Shown piece by piece: positions 8,936 to 17,364 of a stretch of DNA of 64,000 nucleotides. Source of the stretch: CAZMCT01 sp964564785. Lineage in GTDB: Bacteria > Planctomycetota > Phycisphaerae > UBA1845 > Fen-1342. Positions within the stretch are counted from its first letter, which is position 1. The number at the start of each line of letters is the position of its first letter. The position numbers and the translations under genes are program-made. The stretch spans positions 1 to 64,000 of the forward strand of contig CAZMCT010000001.1 of assembly GCA_964564785.1 (NCBI GenBank), given 5' to 3'. Under the pieces are notes generated by a model, which was given only the letters and a program-made list of their open reading frames with translations, made no database searches and was not told the origin of the DNA.

Positions 8936-10045
8936 ATGGCGACTGCGAGTCCTTCCGCGGACCACGATTTCCTGCCGCTGCGCGGCTATGACCACCTCGA
9001 GTTCTACGTGGGCAACGCCCGGCAGGCGGCGCACTTCTACGACAAGACGCTGGGATTCAAGCCGGTCGCGAAGCTGGGGCAGGAGACCGGCTGCCGCACG
9101 CGGGCCAGCTACGTCATGCAGCAGGGGCAGGTGCGGTTCGTGCTCACCTGCGCGCTGACGCCCGACGACGAGATCGCCCGGCACGTCGCGCTGCACGGCG
9201 ACGGCGTGAAGGTCATCGCGTTCGAGACGCCCGACGTCGAGGCCGCGCTGCGCGCGGTTCGGGCCCGCGGCGCGACCGTGCTCCAGCCGCCGACCGCAGC
9301 CGAGGACGAACACGGCGTGCTGCGCACCGGCGTCATCAGGTACGCCGGCGACACGGTGCTCAAGTTCGTCGAACGGAAGGACTACCGCGGCGTGTTCGCA
9401 CCGGGCTATCGGCCGCTGGACGCGCAGGGCACGCCGGCCGCCGGGCTGGCCGCGATCGACCACATCGTGACGAACGTGTACCTGGGCGAGATGAACCACT
9501 GGGTCGACTGGTACCAGCGGATTCTGGGCTTCACGCAGCTCGCGCACTTCACCGACGCGGACATCAGCACCGAGTACAGCGCGTTGATGAGCAAGGTCAT
9601 GGAGGACGGGCGCAAGATCAAGATGCCGATCAACGAGCCGGCCGAGGGGCGGCGCAAGAGCCAGATCGACGAGTATCTCGAGTGGTATCGCGGCCCGGGC
9701 GTGCAGCACGTGGCGCTGGCGACCGGCGACATCCGCGCCACGGTCCGCGAGCTGCGGCGGCGCGAGATCGACTTCCTGCGCGTGCCCGACACGTACTATG
9801 AGGACCTGCCGGCCCGCGTCGGCGACCTGCCGGTCCAGCTCGACGAGCTGCGCGAGCTGGGGATCCTGGTCGACCGCGACGAGGACGGCTATCTGCTCCA
9901 GATTTTCACCCAGCCGGTGCAGGACCGGCCGACGCTGTTCTTCGAGGTGATCGAGCGGCACGGCAGCCGCGGGTTCGGCGTGGGCAATTTCAAGGCTCTG
10001 TTCGTCTCGCTCGAGCGCGAGCAGGCCCGCCGCGGCAATCTCTGA
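8936..10045 (+). CDS. hppD: 4-hydroxyphenylpyruvate dioxygenase
   Basis: 369-residue cytosolic non-haem Fe(II) enzyme converting 4-hydroxyphenylpyruvate to homogentisate in tyrosine breakdown. It has two vicinal-oxygen-chelate halves. The N-terminal half begins GYDHLEFYVGNARQAAHFY. The catalytic half carries all three iron ligands: His176 in AAIDHIVTN, His258 in PGVQHVALATGD and Glu337 in TLFFEVIERHG. The C-terminal GSRGFGVGNFKALFVSLE helix caps the active site as in the family, and the length is normal. The start is the ATG at 8936 with a GAGGAAGAG purine run upstream; the frame is open further 5' but that part is low-complexity. No other homogentisate-pathway gene is nearby, so it appears to be a single-gene unit. 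Confidence 0.95.
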   Translation: MATASPSADHDFLPLRGYDHLEFYVGNARQAAHFYDKTLGFKPVAKLGQETGCRTRASYVMQQGQVRFVLTCALTPDDEIARHVALHGDGVKVIAFETPDVEAALRAVRARGATVLQPPTAAEDEHGVLRTGVIRYAGDTVLKFVERKDYRGVFAPGYRPLDAQGTPAAGLAAIDHIVTNVYLGEMNHWVDWYQRILGFTQLAHFTDADISTEYSALMSKVMEDGRKIKMPINEPAEGRRKSQIDEYLEWYRGPGVQHVALATGDIRATVRELRRREIDFLRVPDTYYEDLPARVGDLPVQLDELRELGILVDRDEDGYLLQIFTQPVQDRPTLFFEVIERHGSRGFGVGNFKALFVSLEREQARRGNL

Positions 10046-10053
10046 TACCCCCG

Positions 10054-10091
10054 CGGCCCCCGTTCCAGGGAGGGTGCCGCGCTGGGGGCCG
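10054..10091 (+). terminator. Hairpin after hppD
   Basis: Perfect 8-bp stem CGGCCCCC/GGGGGCCG closing a 22-nt loop, starting 9 nt after the hppD stop and ending 74 nt before the next start. No U-tract follows. Confidence 0.4.
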
Positions 10092-10165
10092 TGCCGGCGC
10101 ACGGGCAGCCCTTCCGTTCCCACCCTCCCACCCCCTGGGTATCCTGCCGTCCCGGAGGTGCCTGG

Positions 10166-10870
10166 ATGCACGTGCACTGCCCGCATTGCGGCGCGCGAGT
10201 GCCCGCGGACGACCTCAACATCGAGACGGCCATCGCCCGCTGCCGGCCGTGCGAGGCGGTGTTCAGCTTCGCGGCCGCGCTCCGGCAGGAGGCCGAGGCG
10301 CGCGGCGGCCCGACGGCGCCGCGGCGGGACGTGCCGACGCCGCGCGGCGTGCAGATCGAGAACTGGGGCGGCGACCTGCGGATCCGCCGGCGCTGGTTTC
10401 ACCCCGGGGCCCTGTTCCTGGTGGTCTTTTGCCTGTTCTGGGACGGCTTCCTCGTGCTCTGGTACGCGATCGGCATCACGCAAAGCGCCCCGCTGGTGAT
10501 GCTCCTGTTTCCGCTGCTGCACGTCGCCGTCGGCGTCGGCCTCAGCTACTTCACGCTCGGCCTGCTCGTCAATCACACGGTGATCGACATCGGCAGCGGC
10601 GTGCTCACCCTTCGCCACGGCCCGCTGCCGTTCCCCGGCAATCGCACGCTCGCCGCCGCGGACCTCGACCAGCTCTATTGTCGACAGCGCATCCACCACG
10701 GCCGCAACAGTTCCAGCGAGACCTACGAGCTGTACGCGATCGACCGGACCGGGCGCAAGCTCAAGCTGCTCGGCAACTTGCCGGAGGCCGAGGACGCCCT
10801 GTTCCTCGAACAGCAGATCGAGAAGACGCTCAAGCTGAAGGACCGCCCCGTCGCGGGTGAATACCGCTGA
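10166..10870 (+). CDS. Zinc-ribbon, two-helix membrane protein of unknown function
   Basis: 234 residues from the ATG at 10166, fixed by a GGAGGTG ribosome-binding site 5 nt upstream. An N-terminal zinc ribbon (CPHCGARV ... CRPCEAVF, about residues 4-33) is followed by a Pro/Arg-rich linker, then two hydrophobic helices (about 97-120 and 125-150: ALFLVVFCLFWDGFLVLWYAI and LLFPLLHVAVGVGLSYFTLGLL), and a cytoplasmic beta-rich domain (about 155-215) with the pattern HTVIDIGSGVLTLRHGPLPFPG resembling bacterial PH-like domains. Similar ribbon plus membrane architectures are common in planctomycetes without assigned function. It sits alone between hppD and the fumarase genes. I can assign no function. 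Confidence 0.75.
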   Translation: MHVHCPHCGARVPADDLNIETAIARCRPCEAVFSFAAALRQEAEARGGPTAPRRDVPTPRGVQIENWGGDLRIRRRWFHPGALFLVVFCLFWDGFLVLWYAIGITQSAPLVMLLFPLLHVAVGVGLSYFTLGLLVNHTVIDIGSGVLTLRHGPLPFPGNRTLAAADLDQLYCRQRIHHGRNSSSETYELYAIDRTGRKLKLLGNLPEAEDALFLEQQIEKTLKLKDRPVAGEYR

Positions 10871-10979
10871 CGCGCGCCCCGAGCCGCACCCGGCGCGCGA
10901 CGTTCACACCCGCCCGCGACCTTCGTACAATCCGCGGAGCGGCCAGGAACCGCCGGCCGCCCTCCGCCACGAGGTGCCC

Positions 10980-11858
10980 ATGCACGAGATCACCGAAGCC
11001 GTGGTCGAGCTCATCCGCTCGGTCTCGACCGACCTCTCGCCCGACGTCGAACACGCGCTGGCCGCGGCCGTGCAGCGCGAGGAGCCCGGTTCGGCCGCCC
11101 GCGGGGCGCTCGAGACGATCCTGCGGAACGTGCAGCTCTCGCGCGCGACCGGCCGGCCGATCTGTCAGGACACGGGCACGCCGATCTTCCACGTCTGGTA
11201 CCCCGAGGGCACGTACCAGCGCGACCTGCTGCGGCAGATCCGGCACGCGGTCCGGCTGGCGACCGAGCGGGCGTACCTGCGGCCCAACGCGGTGGCCGCC
11301 TTGTCGGGCAAGAACAGCGGCGACAACACGGGCGTCGACTTCCCGACCGTGCATTTCGAGGAGTGGGGGCACGACTACCTGCAAATCGGCCTGATGCTCA
11401 AGGGCGGCGGGTCCGAGAACTGCGGCTGCCAGTACAGCGTGCCCTCGCCCGAGTTCGAGGCCGGCCGCGACCTGGCCGGCGTGCGCAAGGCCGTGCTCGA
11501 CGCGGCCTGCAAGGCCCAGGGGTTCGGCTGCGCGCCGGGCATTCTCGGCGTGGGGATCGGCGGCGACCGCGTGACGAGCATGATGAAGGCCAAGGAGCAG
11601 CTCTTCCGGCCGCTGGGCGACGTCCACCCCAGCCCGGAGCTGGCGGACCTCGAGCAGCGGCTGCTGCGCGAGATCAACGAGCTGGGCATCGGGCCGATGG
11701 GCTTCGGGGGCAAGACGACGGTGCTGGGGGTGAAGGTGGCCGAGCTGCATCGGCTGCCGGCGAGTTTCTTCGTCTCGATCGCGTATATGTGCTGGGCGGA
11801 CCGGCGGAAGGTGATGACGATCAAGGACGGCAACGTGGCGCTGCTGGCGGCGAAGTGA
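10980..11858 (+). CDS. Class I fumarate hydratase, alpha subunit
   Basis: 292 residues from the ATG at 10980 (GAGG just upstream); a longer frame to 10857 overlaps the previous gene and lacks family similarity. This is the Fe-S hydro-lyase alpha domain of heat-labile, [4Fe-4S] two-subunit fumarase, which interconverts fumarate and malate. Motifs are RPICQDTGTPIF (Cys62), SGKNSGDNTG, LKGGGSENCGC (Cys148/150) and GCAPGILGVGIGG (Cys184); three of these Cys would hold the cluster. L(+)-tartrate dehydratase is the close alternative because it shares both domains. The beta subunit follows 27 nt downstream, so both are cotranscribed. Context with the TCA enzymes elsewhere in the window favours fumarase. 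Confidence 0.9.
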   Translation: MHEITEAVVELIRSVSTDLSPDVEHALAAAVQREEPGSAARGALETILRNVQLSRATGRPICQDTGTPIFHVWYPEGTYQRDLLRQIRHAVRLATERAYLRPNAVAALSGKNSGDNTGVDFPTVHFEEWGHDYLQIGLMLKGGGSENCGCQYSVPSPEFEAGRDLAGVRKAVLDAACKAQGFGCAPGILGVGIGGDRVTSMMKAKEQLFRPLGDVHPSPELADLEQRLLREINELGIGPMGFGGKTTVLGVKVAELHRLPASFFVSIAYMCWADRRKVMTIKDGNVALLAAK

Positions 11859-11885
11859 CTTTCCCAGGCCGGCAGGAGTTCGAGC

Positions 11886-12500
11886 ATGGCGGCGAACCTG
11901 ACCATACCCATTTCTGAGGCCGAGGTCCGAAAGCTCAAGATCGGCGACCAGGTGCTGCTCTCGGGCGTGCTCTTCACCGGCCGTGACGCGGCCCACAAAT
12001 ACATGAAGGAGACGTTCATCGCCCGGCCCTGGCCGGAAAGCGAGCGCGGCGTCTACGACGTGCTGAAGCGCGGTCTGGCCGGCGGCGTGATCTACCACTG
12101 CGGACCGGTCGTGCGGAAGCGGCCGGACGGGAAGTACGAGTTTGTCGCGGCCGGGCCGACGACGAGCATCCGCGAGGAGCCGTACGAGGCGGCGGTGATC
12201 GAGCATTTCGGCCTGCGCGCGGTCATCGGCAAGGGCGGGATGGGGGCCAGGACGCTGGCGGCTTGCGCGCAGTTCGGGGCGGTGTACCTGCACGCGATCG
12301 GCGGGGCGGCCACGTTGATCGCCGAGAGCGTGAAGGACGTCGAGGCGGTCCACAAGCTCGAGTTCGGCGTGCCGGAGGCGTTCTGGCAGATCCGCGTCGC
12401 CGATTTTCCCTGCGTGGTGACGATGGACAGCCACGGCCGGAGCCTGCACGAGCAGATCGAGGCCGATTCGCGCAAGAAGCTGGCGGCGCTGCTCGGGTAG
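11886..12500 (+). CDS. Class I fumarate hydratase, beta subunit
   Basis: 204 residues, the C-terminal swivelling domain partner of the alpha subunit. Diagnostic stretches are LKIGDQVLLSGVLFTGRDAA near the start, VIYHCGPVVRK, GPTTSIREEPYEA (substrate-binding loop, about residues 91-103) and AVIGKGGMGARTL. In single-chain class I fumarases this domain is fused to the alpha domain; here it is separate, as in many anaerobes, archaea and planctomycetes. The start ATG at 11886 follows GGCAGGAG with suitable spacing. The gene ends 36 nt before a strong hairpin that separates it from the convergent dockerin gene. Confidence 0.9.
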   Translation: MAANLTIPISEAEVRKLKIGDQVLLSGVLFTGRDAAHKYMKETFIARPWPESERGVYDVLKRGLAGGVIYHCGPVVRKRPDGKYEFVAAGPTTSIREEPYEAAVIEHFGLRAVIGKGGMGARTLAACAQFGAVYLHAIGGAATLIAESVKDVEAVHKLEFGVPEAFWQIRVADFPCVVTMDSHGRSLHEQIEADSRKKLAALLG

Positions 12501-12536
12501 GGCGGCTTTCCACCGATTAGCGTAAGGCCGCAAAAA

Positions 12537-12591
12537 GCGCGGAGGACCGCGGAGAAGAGACTCGCACGTCTCGGTCTCCGCGTCCTCCGCG
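12537..12591. terminator. Strong hairpin between convergent fumarase and dockerin-protein genes
   Basis: A two-part stem: an outer ~16-bp duplex of CGGAGGACCGCGGAGA with TCTCCGCG-TCCTCCG (one bulge) and an inner GAGAC/GTCTC stem with loop TCGCAC. A flanking AAAAA precedes the left arm. It lies between genes that converge (ends at 12500 and 12667), which fits a bidirectional terminator. The right flank repeats CTCCGCGG once more near 12615. Confidence 0.6.
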
Positions 12592-12666
12592 GCTCACTGC
12601 GGCGCTCTGTACCTCCGCGGTCACCGGCTCATACGCCGCCGCGGTTACGGGGCGGGGGGAACGCGC

Positions 12667-15489
12667 TTACGGGCACGGCCCGCCGCCGCCCGACAGCAGG
12701 GCCACGAACGGGTTGATGTCGTCGAACCCGACCGTGCCGTTTTGGTTGATATCGAAGTTGTCCGGGTTGCACATCGGCCCGCCGGTCAGACCGGCCACGA
12801 ACGGGTTGATGTCGCCGAAGCCGACGACGCCGTCGCAGTTCGTGTCGCCGACGCACACCGGCGGCGCGAGGCCCTCGCACGCGTCGCCGATCCCGTCGCC
12901 GTCGGTATCCGTCTGGCTCGGGTTGTAGAGCCAGACGCAGTTGTCGAGCGCGTCGGCCACGCCGTCACCGTCCGTGTCCGGCGTGAGCTTCGTGTACCAG
13001 CAATTCGGGTTCCGGATGCCCGTGCGGGAGTAAGGCCCGCCGCTGACGATCAGCAGGTAGTTGTCGCCGCCGATCGTGTAGGCGACACCCGCGGTGCGGG
13101 CGAGCGTCTCGGGATACGGCGTCCCGGTCTTCCATTCGCGGATCGCGCCGGTGTCGGGGTCGATCAGGGCGTAGAAGACCGTGTTCTTGGACGTGCTGCC
13201 GAACAGCCCGGCCACCATGAAGATCTTGTAATCGACACCGACGCAGGCGAACTCGTAACGCCGCTCGGGCGCGTGCAGCGGGTCGAGCACCCAGTCGCCC
13301 AGGCTGCCGTCCGCATTGATCGGCGCCCGCAGCATATCCCACTCGTTCGTGCCCTCATAGTTGCCCGCGACGCGCCACAGGTAGTCGCCGCTGGTGCACT
13401 CGAAGGCCGCTACGCCGTGGAACCAGGAATTCGTGGTGGTGTTGGCGGTCTCGACCCACTCGCCGTAGTCGCCACCGGGTTGCAGGCGGCTGTAGAAGGT
13501 CTCGTTCTGATTCACCCCGCTGTTCGCCTCACCATTGACGATGTACAGCGTGTCGCGGAACTGGACCAGCCCGCGCCCGAACGAGTCCATCTGCTGGGTG
13601 GGGGTCGATTCGTCGCTCATCGGAATCACGACCGTCGAGGTCGTCCAGGCGCTGATCGAGCCGTCCGGGTTCGGCGTCGTGTACCAGCACGTCCCCATGG
13701 TCGTGTAGTCGTTCCGCCAGCCGCCCCAGACGTAGATCCGGCCGTTCCAGACCGCAGCGCCGTGCGTGGCGCGATTGTCCGGGAGCAGTGCGGTCGCCTG
13801 CCACGGGCCGAGGCTGCCGTCGCCGTTGACAGCGGCATAGTACACCGTGTCGGTGGCGTAGGTGTCCGGGTCGCTCTCGTTCGAGCGGCCGCCGATCGCG
13901 TAGACGTAGCCGTTGAGGTACACAACCTGGTGATCGGTGAGACCCCAGGGCAGCGTGCTGGTCTGCGTCCAGTTGAAGATCACCGGCGGGTTGCTCACGC
14001 CGACGGTGACGGCGTTGGACGGCAGACTCTCGACGCCGGCGACGGTCTGCGTGGCCGTGATAACGTCGCCGATATCCAGATCGCCGACGTCGACATAGCC
14101 GATGCCGCCGCTGGGGACCGCGCTGCCGACCAGGACGCCGTTCACGTAAGCACTGACCAGCTCGGCCGCGGGCGACGCCAGCAGACCGTACACGGCCACC
14201 CGCACGGCCTCGGGCACGATCGGCCCGGCCAGCGTCGGCGCGGGCAGGATGACCTGGACCGGGTCGGACGGCGGGCTCTCGGTGCCGTCGACGACGATCG
14301 TGGCGGTGTAGATGTCGCCGGGCACGGCCGGGGCGATCGTAAAGGTCACGTCGTTGGGCGGCACGGGCACCTGCTGAGCGAGGAAGCTGCCGTTCCTGTA
14401 GAGGTTGACGAGGTCGGCGGTGGGCATGATGTCGGTCACGACGACCTCGGTGGCGCCCATGAGCAGCGGCTCGACAATGGTCGGCGGGAGCACCGGGTCG
14501 GGGACCGGCGAGTCGAACTGGAGTTCGTCGATGTAGACGTCGATGTTCGACGCGGTGTCGATCTTGATGATGCCGATGTGCTCGAGCGTGCCGCGGTCGT
14601 TCGGGGCCGCGAGGACGCCGTCGCCTGTGAACGGGGCGAAGCCGGCGGCCGACGGGATACCGTCGACGGTGATCGTGCCGGTCGCGAGGTTGAACTCGAT
14701 GTCGTAGCCCAGCGGCGAAGGCGGGAATGTCACGACCGGGATCGGCACGACGGCGCCGGTATTGCTGAGCCGGTAGCCGGCGCGGATGAGGTCGTCGCCC
14801 GCGGGGGTCGTGTTCAGCACGCCGTTGGGGCCGGGCGTGATCACGGCGGTGCCCGGCGGGAGATTCAGGCCGCCGGGCCCGAGGTCGGTTCCGACGGGAT
14901 AGACCTGCACGTCGTCGCCGGTCGCGGCGGTGTTCACGATGAAATTGGGGCCCACGATGATGGCGTTGGGCGTCGGATCGACGCCGACCCACTCGATGCT
15001 ACCCGAGGTCCCGCCGTCCGAGAGCTGCGGGGCGACGACGCCGGTCTCGCGGATGCCGAGGATGATGCCGACTTCGCCCGCGAAGAGCTCGCTGATGTTG
15101 ACCAGCTTGAAGCGGACCTTGCCCTCGGTCTGGAGCGAGGGGTTGGGCCAGATCGGTCCATTGAACGTGGTGAGCCGGACCCAGCCGTCGGGGCTGTTGG
15201 GATCGACCCAGGTGAAGCCGACGCGCAGGGCCCCGTCGCCCTCGGTCTGGTAGCCCGACGCGCGATAGGCCCAGTTGTGGTCGAACTGGCTGCCGGTGTT
15301 GGGCACCACGTATGCCGATGTCGAACCGGAGTACTGCGGCACCTTGAACATTTCCTGGCAGGTGGCCGGGTCGTCGATCGGCGGCCCGTTGAAGCCCACC
15401 AGGGCCGACGGGTACTGCGCCAGGCCGGCCAGCGGGCCCAGCGCCGCAATCATCACCAGGGGCAAAAGCACACGAAAGCTTCGCGACAT
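12667..15489 (-). CDS. Large secreted Kelch-like protein with TSP3-type repeat and C-terminal dockerin-like domain
   Basis: 940 residues from the ATG at 15489, fixed by a GGAGGAGAAAC ribosome-binding site and a signal peptide (SRSFRVLLPLVMIAALGPLA). The frame continues open to 16518 but lacks protein-like content there. About 25-270 is beta-rich with a SIEWVGVDPTPNAIIVGPN segment; about 280-520 holds Ig-like repeats; about 525-835 shows Kelch/beta-propeller-like repeats (GYVYAIGGRSNESD, GRIYVWGGWRNDY, DTLYIVNGEANSG, DYLWRVAGNYEG, KIFMVAGLFGS). Then come thrombospondin-3-like Ca-binding units (DTDGDGVADALDNC, DTDGDGIGDACEG) and a paired dockerin-like tail (GDTNCDGVVGFGDINPFVAGL, then FDINQNGTVGFDDINPFVALL read with its preceding Asn). 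Function unknown; probably extracellular, Ca-binding and surface-attached. Confidence 0.85.
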   Translation of the reverse strand: MSRSFRVLLPLVMIAALGPLAGLAQYPSALVGFNGPPIDDPATCQEMFKVPQYSGSTSAYVVPNTGSQFDHNWAYRASGYQTEGDGALRVGFTWVDPNSPDGWVRLTTFNGPIWPNPSLQTEGKVRFKLVNISELFAGEVGIILGIRETGVVAPQLSDGGTSGSIEWVGVDPTPNAIIVGPNFIVNTAATGDDVQVYPVGTDLGPGGLNLPPGTAVITPGPNGVLNTTPAGDDLIRAGYRLSNTGAVVPIPVVTFPPSPLGYDIEFNLATGTITVDGIPSAAGFAPFTGDGVLAAPNDRGTLEHIGIIKIDTASNIDVYIDELQFDSPVPDPVLPPTIVEPLLMGATEVVVTDIMPTADLVNLYRNGSFLAQQVPVPPNDVTFTIAPAVPGDIYTATIVVDGTESPPSDPVQVILPAPTLAGPIVPEAVRVAVYGLLASPAAELVSAYVNGVLVGSAVPSGGIGYVDVGDLDIGDVITATQTVAGVESLPSNAVTVGVSNPPVIFNWTQTSTLPWGLTDHQVVYLNGYVYAIGGRSNESDPDTYATDTVYYAAVNGDGSLGPWQATALLPDNRATHGAAVWNGRIYVWGGWRNDYTTMGTCWYTTPNPDGSISAWTTSTVVIPMSDESTPTQQMDSFGRGLVQFRDTLYIVNGEANSGVNQNETFYSRLQPGGDYGEWVETANTTTNSWFHGVAAFECTSGDYLWRVAGNYEGTNEWDMLRAPINADGSLGDWVLDPLHAPERRYEFACVGVDYKIFMVAGLFGSTSKNTVFYALIDPDTGAIREWKTGTPYPETLARTAGVAYTIGGDNYLLIVSGGPYSRTGIRNPNCWYTKLTPDTDGDGVADALDNCVWLYNPSQTDTDGDGIGDACEGLAPPVCVGDTNCDGVVGFGDINPFVAGLTGGPMCNPDNFDINQNGTVGFDDINPFVALLSGGGGPCP

Positions 15490-15697
15490 GGTTTCTCCTC
15501 CAGGACGGGCGCGAGGGATTCGCGACCCGCGGGCCTGCACCGGACGCGCGCCGCTACACCGGGCGTGTGTCCAGTGTTCTTCATGCCAAAAACGATGGAC
15601 GGAGACGCGATTCCACACGCAGGTATGATCCCCGTCCGCGGCGGGTGGGCACACCCTCAGCTCGCCCACCCACGATTCACTTCTACGATCAAGTTTC

Positions 15698-15727
15698 TTT
15701 ATATCACGCCGGGGCCTTATGGGACAA
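15698..15727 (-). promoter_or_regulatory. Candidate sigma70-type promoter for the dockerin gene
   Basis: On the minus strand, TTGTCC (plus 15722-15727) and TATAAA (plus 15698-15703) are 18 bp apart inside the only AT-rich island of the 15490-16008 gap. Transcription from here would give a leader of about 200 nt before the ATG at 15489. The rest of this 519-bp gap shows no gene. Confidence 0.35.
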
Positions 15728-16008
15728 GGACAATGTCCCCCCGCCGGCCACCGCCCGCGCGTTGCGGGGCGACGTAAGCATGTTCCAGACGGCCGCTTAC
15801 CGCGGTCCACCCCCCCCCCAGCCTGCATCCGAAATAACCAATCGCTAACCGCAATTGCGCGTTCGGACAAGGTCCCGGGCACGCCGCGACCGGTGCCGCC
15901 CCCAGATGTTCGCATCGGGCTCCGGATCAGCGTATGATGCGCCGCTGGCCGGGCGCGCTTTGGAAGCGGCAGCCCGCCAGCCCACCTCGAGCAACAAGGA
16001 GAGTGCAC

Positions 16009-17193
16009 GTGCCCCAGCGTACCATCGTCGCGATGCCCGGCGACGGCATCGGTAAGGTCGTCTTGCCGGAGGCAATCCGTGTCCTGAACGCCGTGAAGTT
16101 CGAGGCCGAGTACGTTCACGGCGACATCGGCTGGGATTTCTGGATCCGGGAGGGGAATGCTCTGCCCCAGCGAACGATCGAACTGCTCGAGCGGCACAAG
16201 ATCGGCCTGTTCGGGGCGATTACCAGCAAGAGCAAGGACAAGGCCGACGCCGAGCTGTCGCCCGCCCTGAAGGGCAAGGGCTACACGTACTTCAGCCCGA
16301 TCGTGACGATGCGGCAGCACTTCAACCTCGACATCTGCATTCGGCCGTGCATCTCGTTCCCCGGCAACCCGCTCAATTTCATCCGCAAGAAGCCGGGCGG
16401 CGGGTTCGAGGAGCCGGCCGTCAATGTGGCCGTGTTCCGGCAGAACACCGAGGGGCTGTACGCGGGTGTCGAGTGGACCAACCCGCCGGAGAACGTGCGC
16501 CAGGGGTTCGCGAGCCACAAGAAGTGGGCCGCGTTCAAGAACGTGCCGCCGGAGGACATGGCGGTCTCGCTGCGGATCATCACCCGCACGGCCAGCGAGC
16601 GGATTTGTAAGGCCGCGTTCGAGTACGCCAAGAAATTCGGCTATCGGTCGGTCACGATCTGCGAGAAGCCGAACGTGCTGCGCGAGACGAGCGGAATGTT
16701 CACGCAGATCGCCAAGCGCATCGCGCAGGACTACCCCGGCGTCGCGCTGTGGGAGACGAACATCGACGCGCAGATGATGTGGCTGACCAAGAACCCCGAG
16801 GACTACGGTGTCGTGGTGTGCAGCAACATGTTCGGCGACATCGCCTCCGACGCGTTCGCCGGGCTGGTCGGCGGCCTAGGGTTCGCGTGCAGCGCCAACC
16901 TCGGCGAGGAGGTGGCCGTGTTCGAGCCGACGCACGGCAGCGCCCCGAAGTACGAGAAGCTGGACCCCCCGATCGTCAACCCGATCGCGATGATCCTCTC
17001 GGCCTGCATGATGCTCGACCACCTAGGCGAGAACGACAAGGCGACCCGCATTCGCAAGGCTATCGCGGCCGTGGTGGCCGAGGGCCGGGTGCGCACGTAC
17101 GACATGCTGCGGCTGCCCGGCGGCCCGGACGTCTTTGCGAAGGGCGCCGCGAGCACGACCCAGATGACCGACGCGATCATCGCCAGGCTCTAG
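16009..17193 (+). CDS. Isocitrate/isopropylmalate dehydrogenase family protein, probably isocitrate dehydrogenase
   Basis: 394 residues from the GTG at 16009, chosen for the AAGGAG site 7 nt upstream and because the family begins at TIVAMPGDGIGKVVLPEA. Oxidative decarboxylase of the beta-hydroxyacid family. Substrate-binding features are the TMRQHFNLDICIRPC arginines and FRQNTEGLYAGVEW. The Mg/nucleotide region has SNMFGDIASDAFAGLVGGLG and EPTHGSAPKY. Lys-Tyr after GSAP, where NAD enzymes usually have Asp-Ile, points to NADP, although the loop before the conserved NP is about two residues longer than in the E. coli enzyme. Fumarase and 2-oxoglutarate dehydrogenase in the same window support a TCA role. 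Isopropylmalate or another hydroxyacid substrate cannot be excluded. Confidence 0.85.
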   Translation: MPQRTIVAMPGDGIGKVVLPEAIRVLNAVKFEAEYVHGDIGWDFWIREGNALPQRTIELLERHKIGLFGAITSKSKDKADAELSPALKGKGYTYFSPIVTMRQHFNLDICIRPCISFPGNPLNFIRKKPGGGFEEPAVNVAVFRQNTEGLYAGVEWTNPPENVRQGFASHKKWAAFKNVPPEDMAVSLRIITRTASERICKAAFEYAKKFGYRSVTICEKPNVLRETSGMFTQIAKRIAQDYPGVALWETNIDAQMMWLTKNPEDYGVVVCSNMFGDIASDAFAGLVGGLGFACSANLGEEVAVFEPTHGSAPKYEKLDPPIVNPIAMILSACMMLDHLGENDKATRIRKAIAAVVAEGRVRTYDMLRLPGGPDVFAKGAASTTQMTDAIIARL

Positions 17194-17364
17194 GCCGGCA
17201 AACCGCACCGCCGCTGAAGGCCGCAACGATGACGACCACGACCGGCGAATGGAGAACCGCCGGGCGGGGCCGCGTGAGCCTTCGGCCCGGCTCGCCCGGC
17301 ACGTATCCCCAACGCGTGCGCACGTATTGGCGCTCGTTAGCCGATCTCGGTAGCATCCCCCCCG

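Noticed and set aside
12742..15777. A 1011-codon open frame on the plus strand opposite the Kelch/dockerin gene
   Set aside because: Arg/Val/Asp-rich translation with no domain; it mirrors the minus-strand gene, which has signal peptide, ribosome-binding site and Ca-binding motifs. High-GC shadow.
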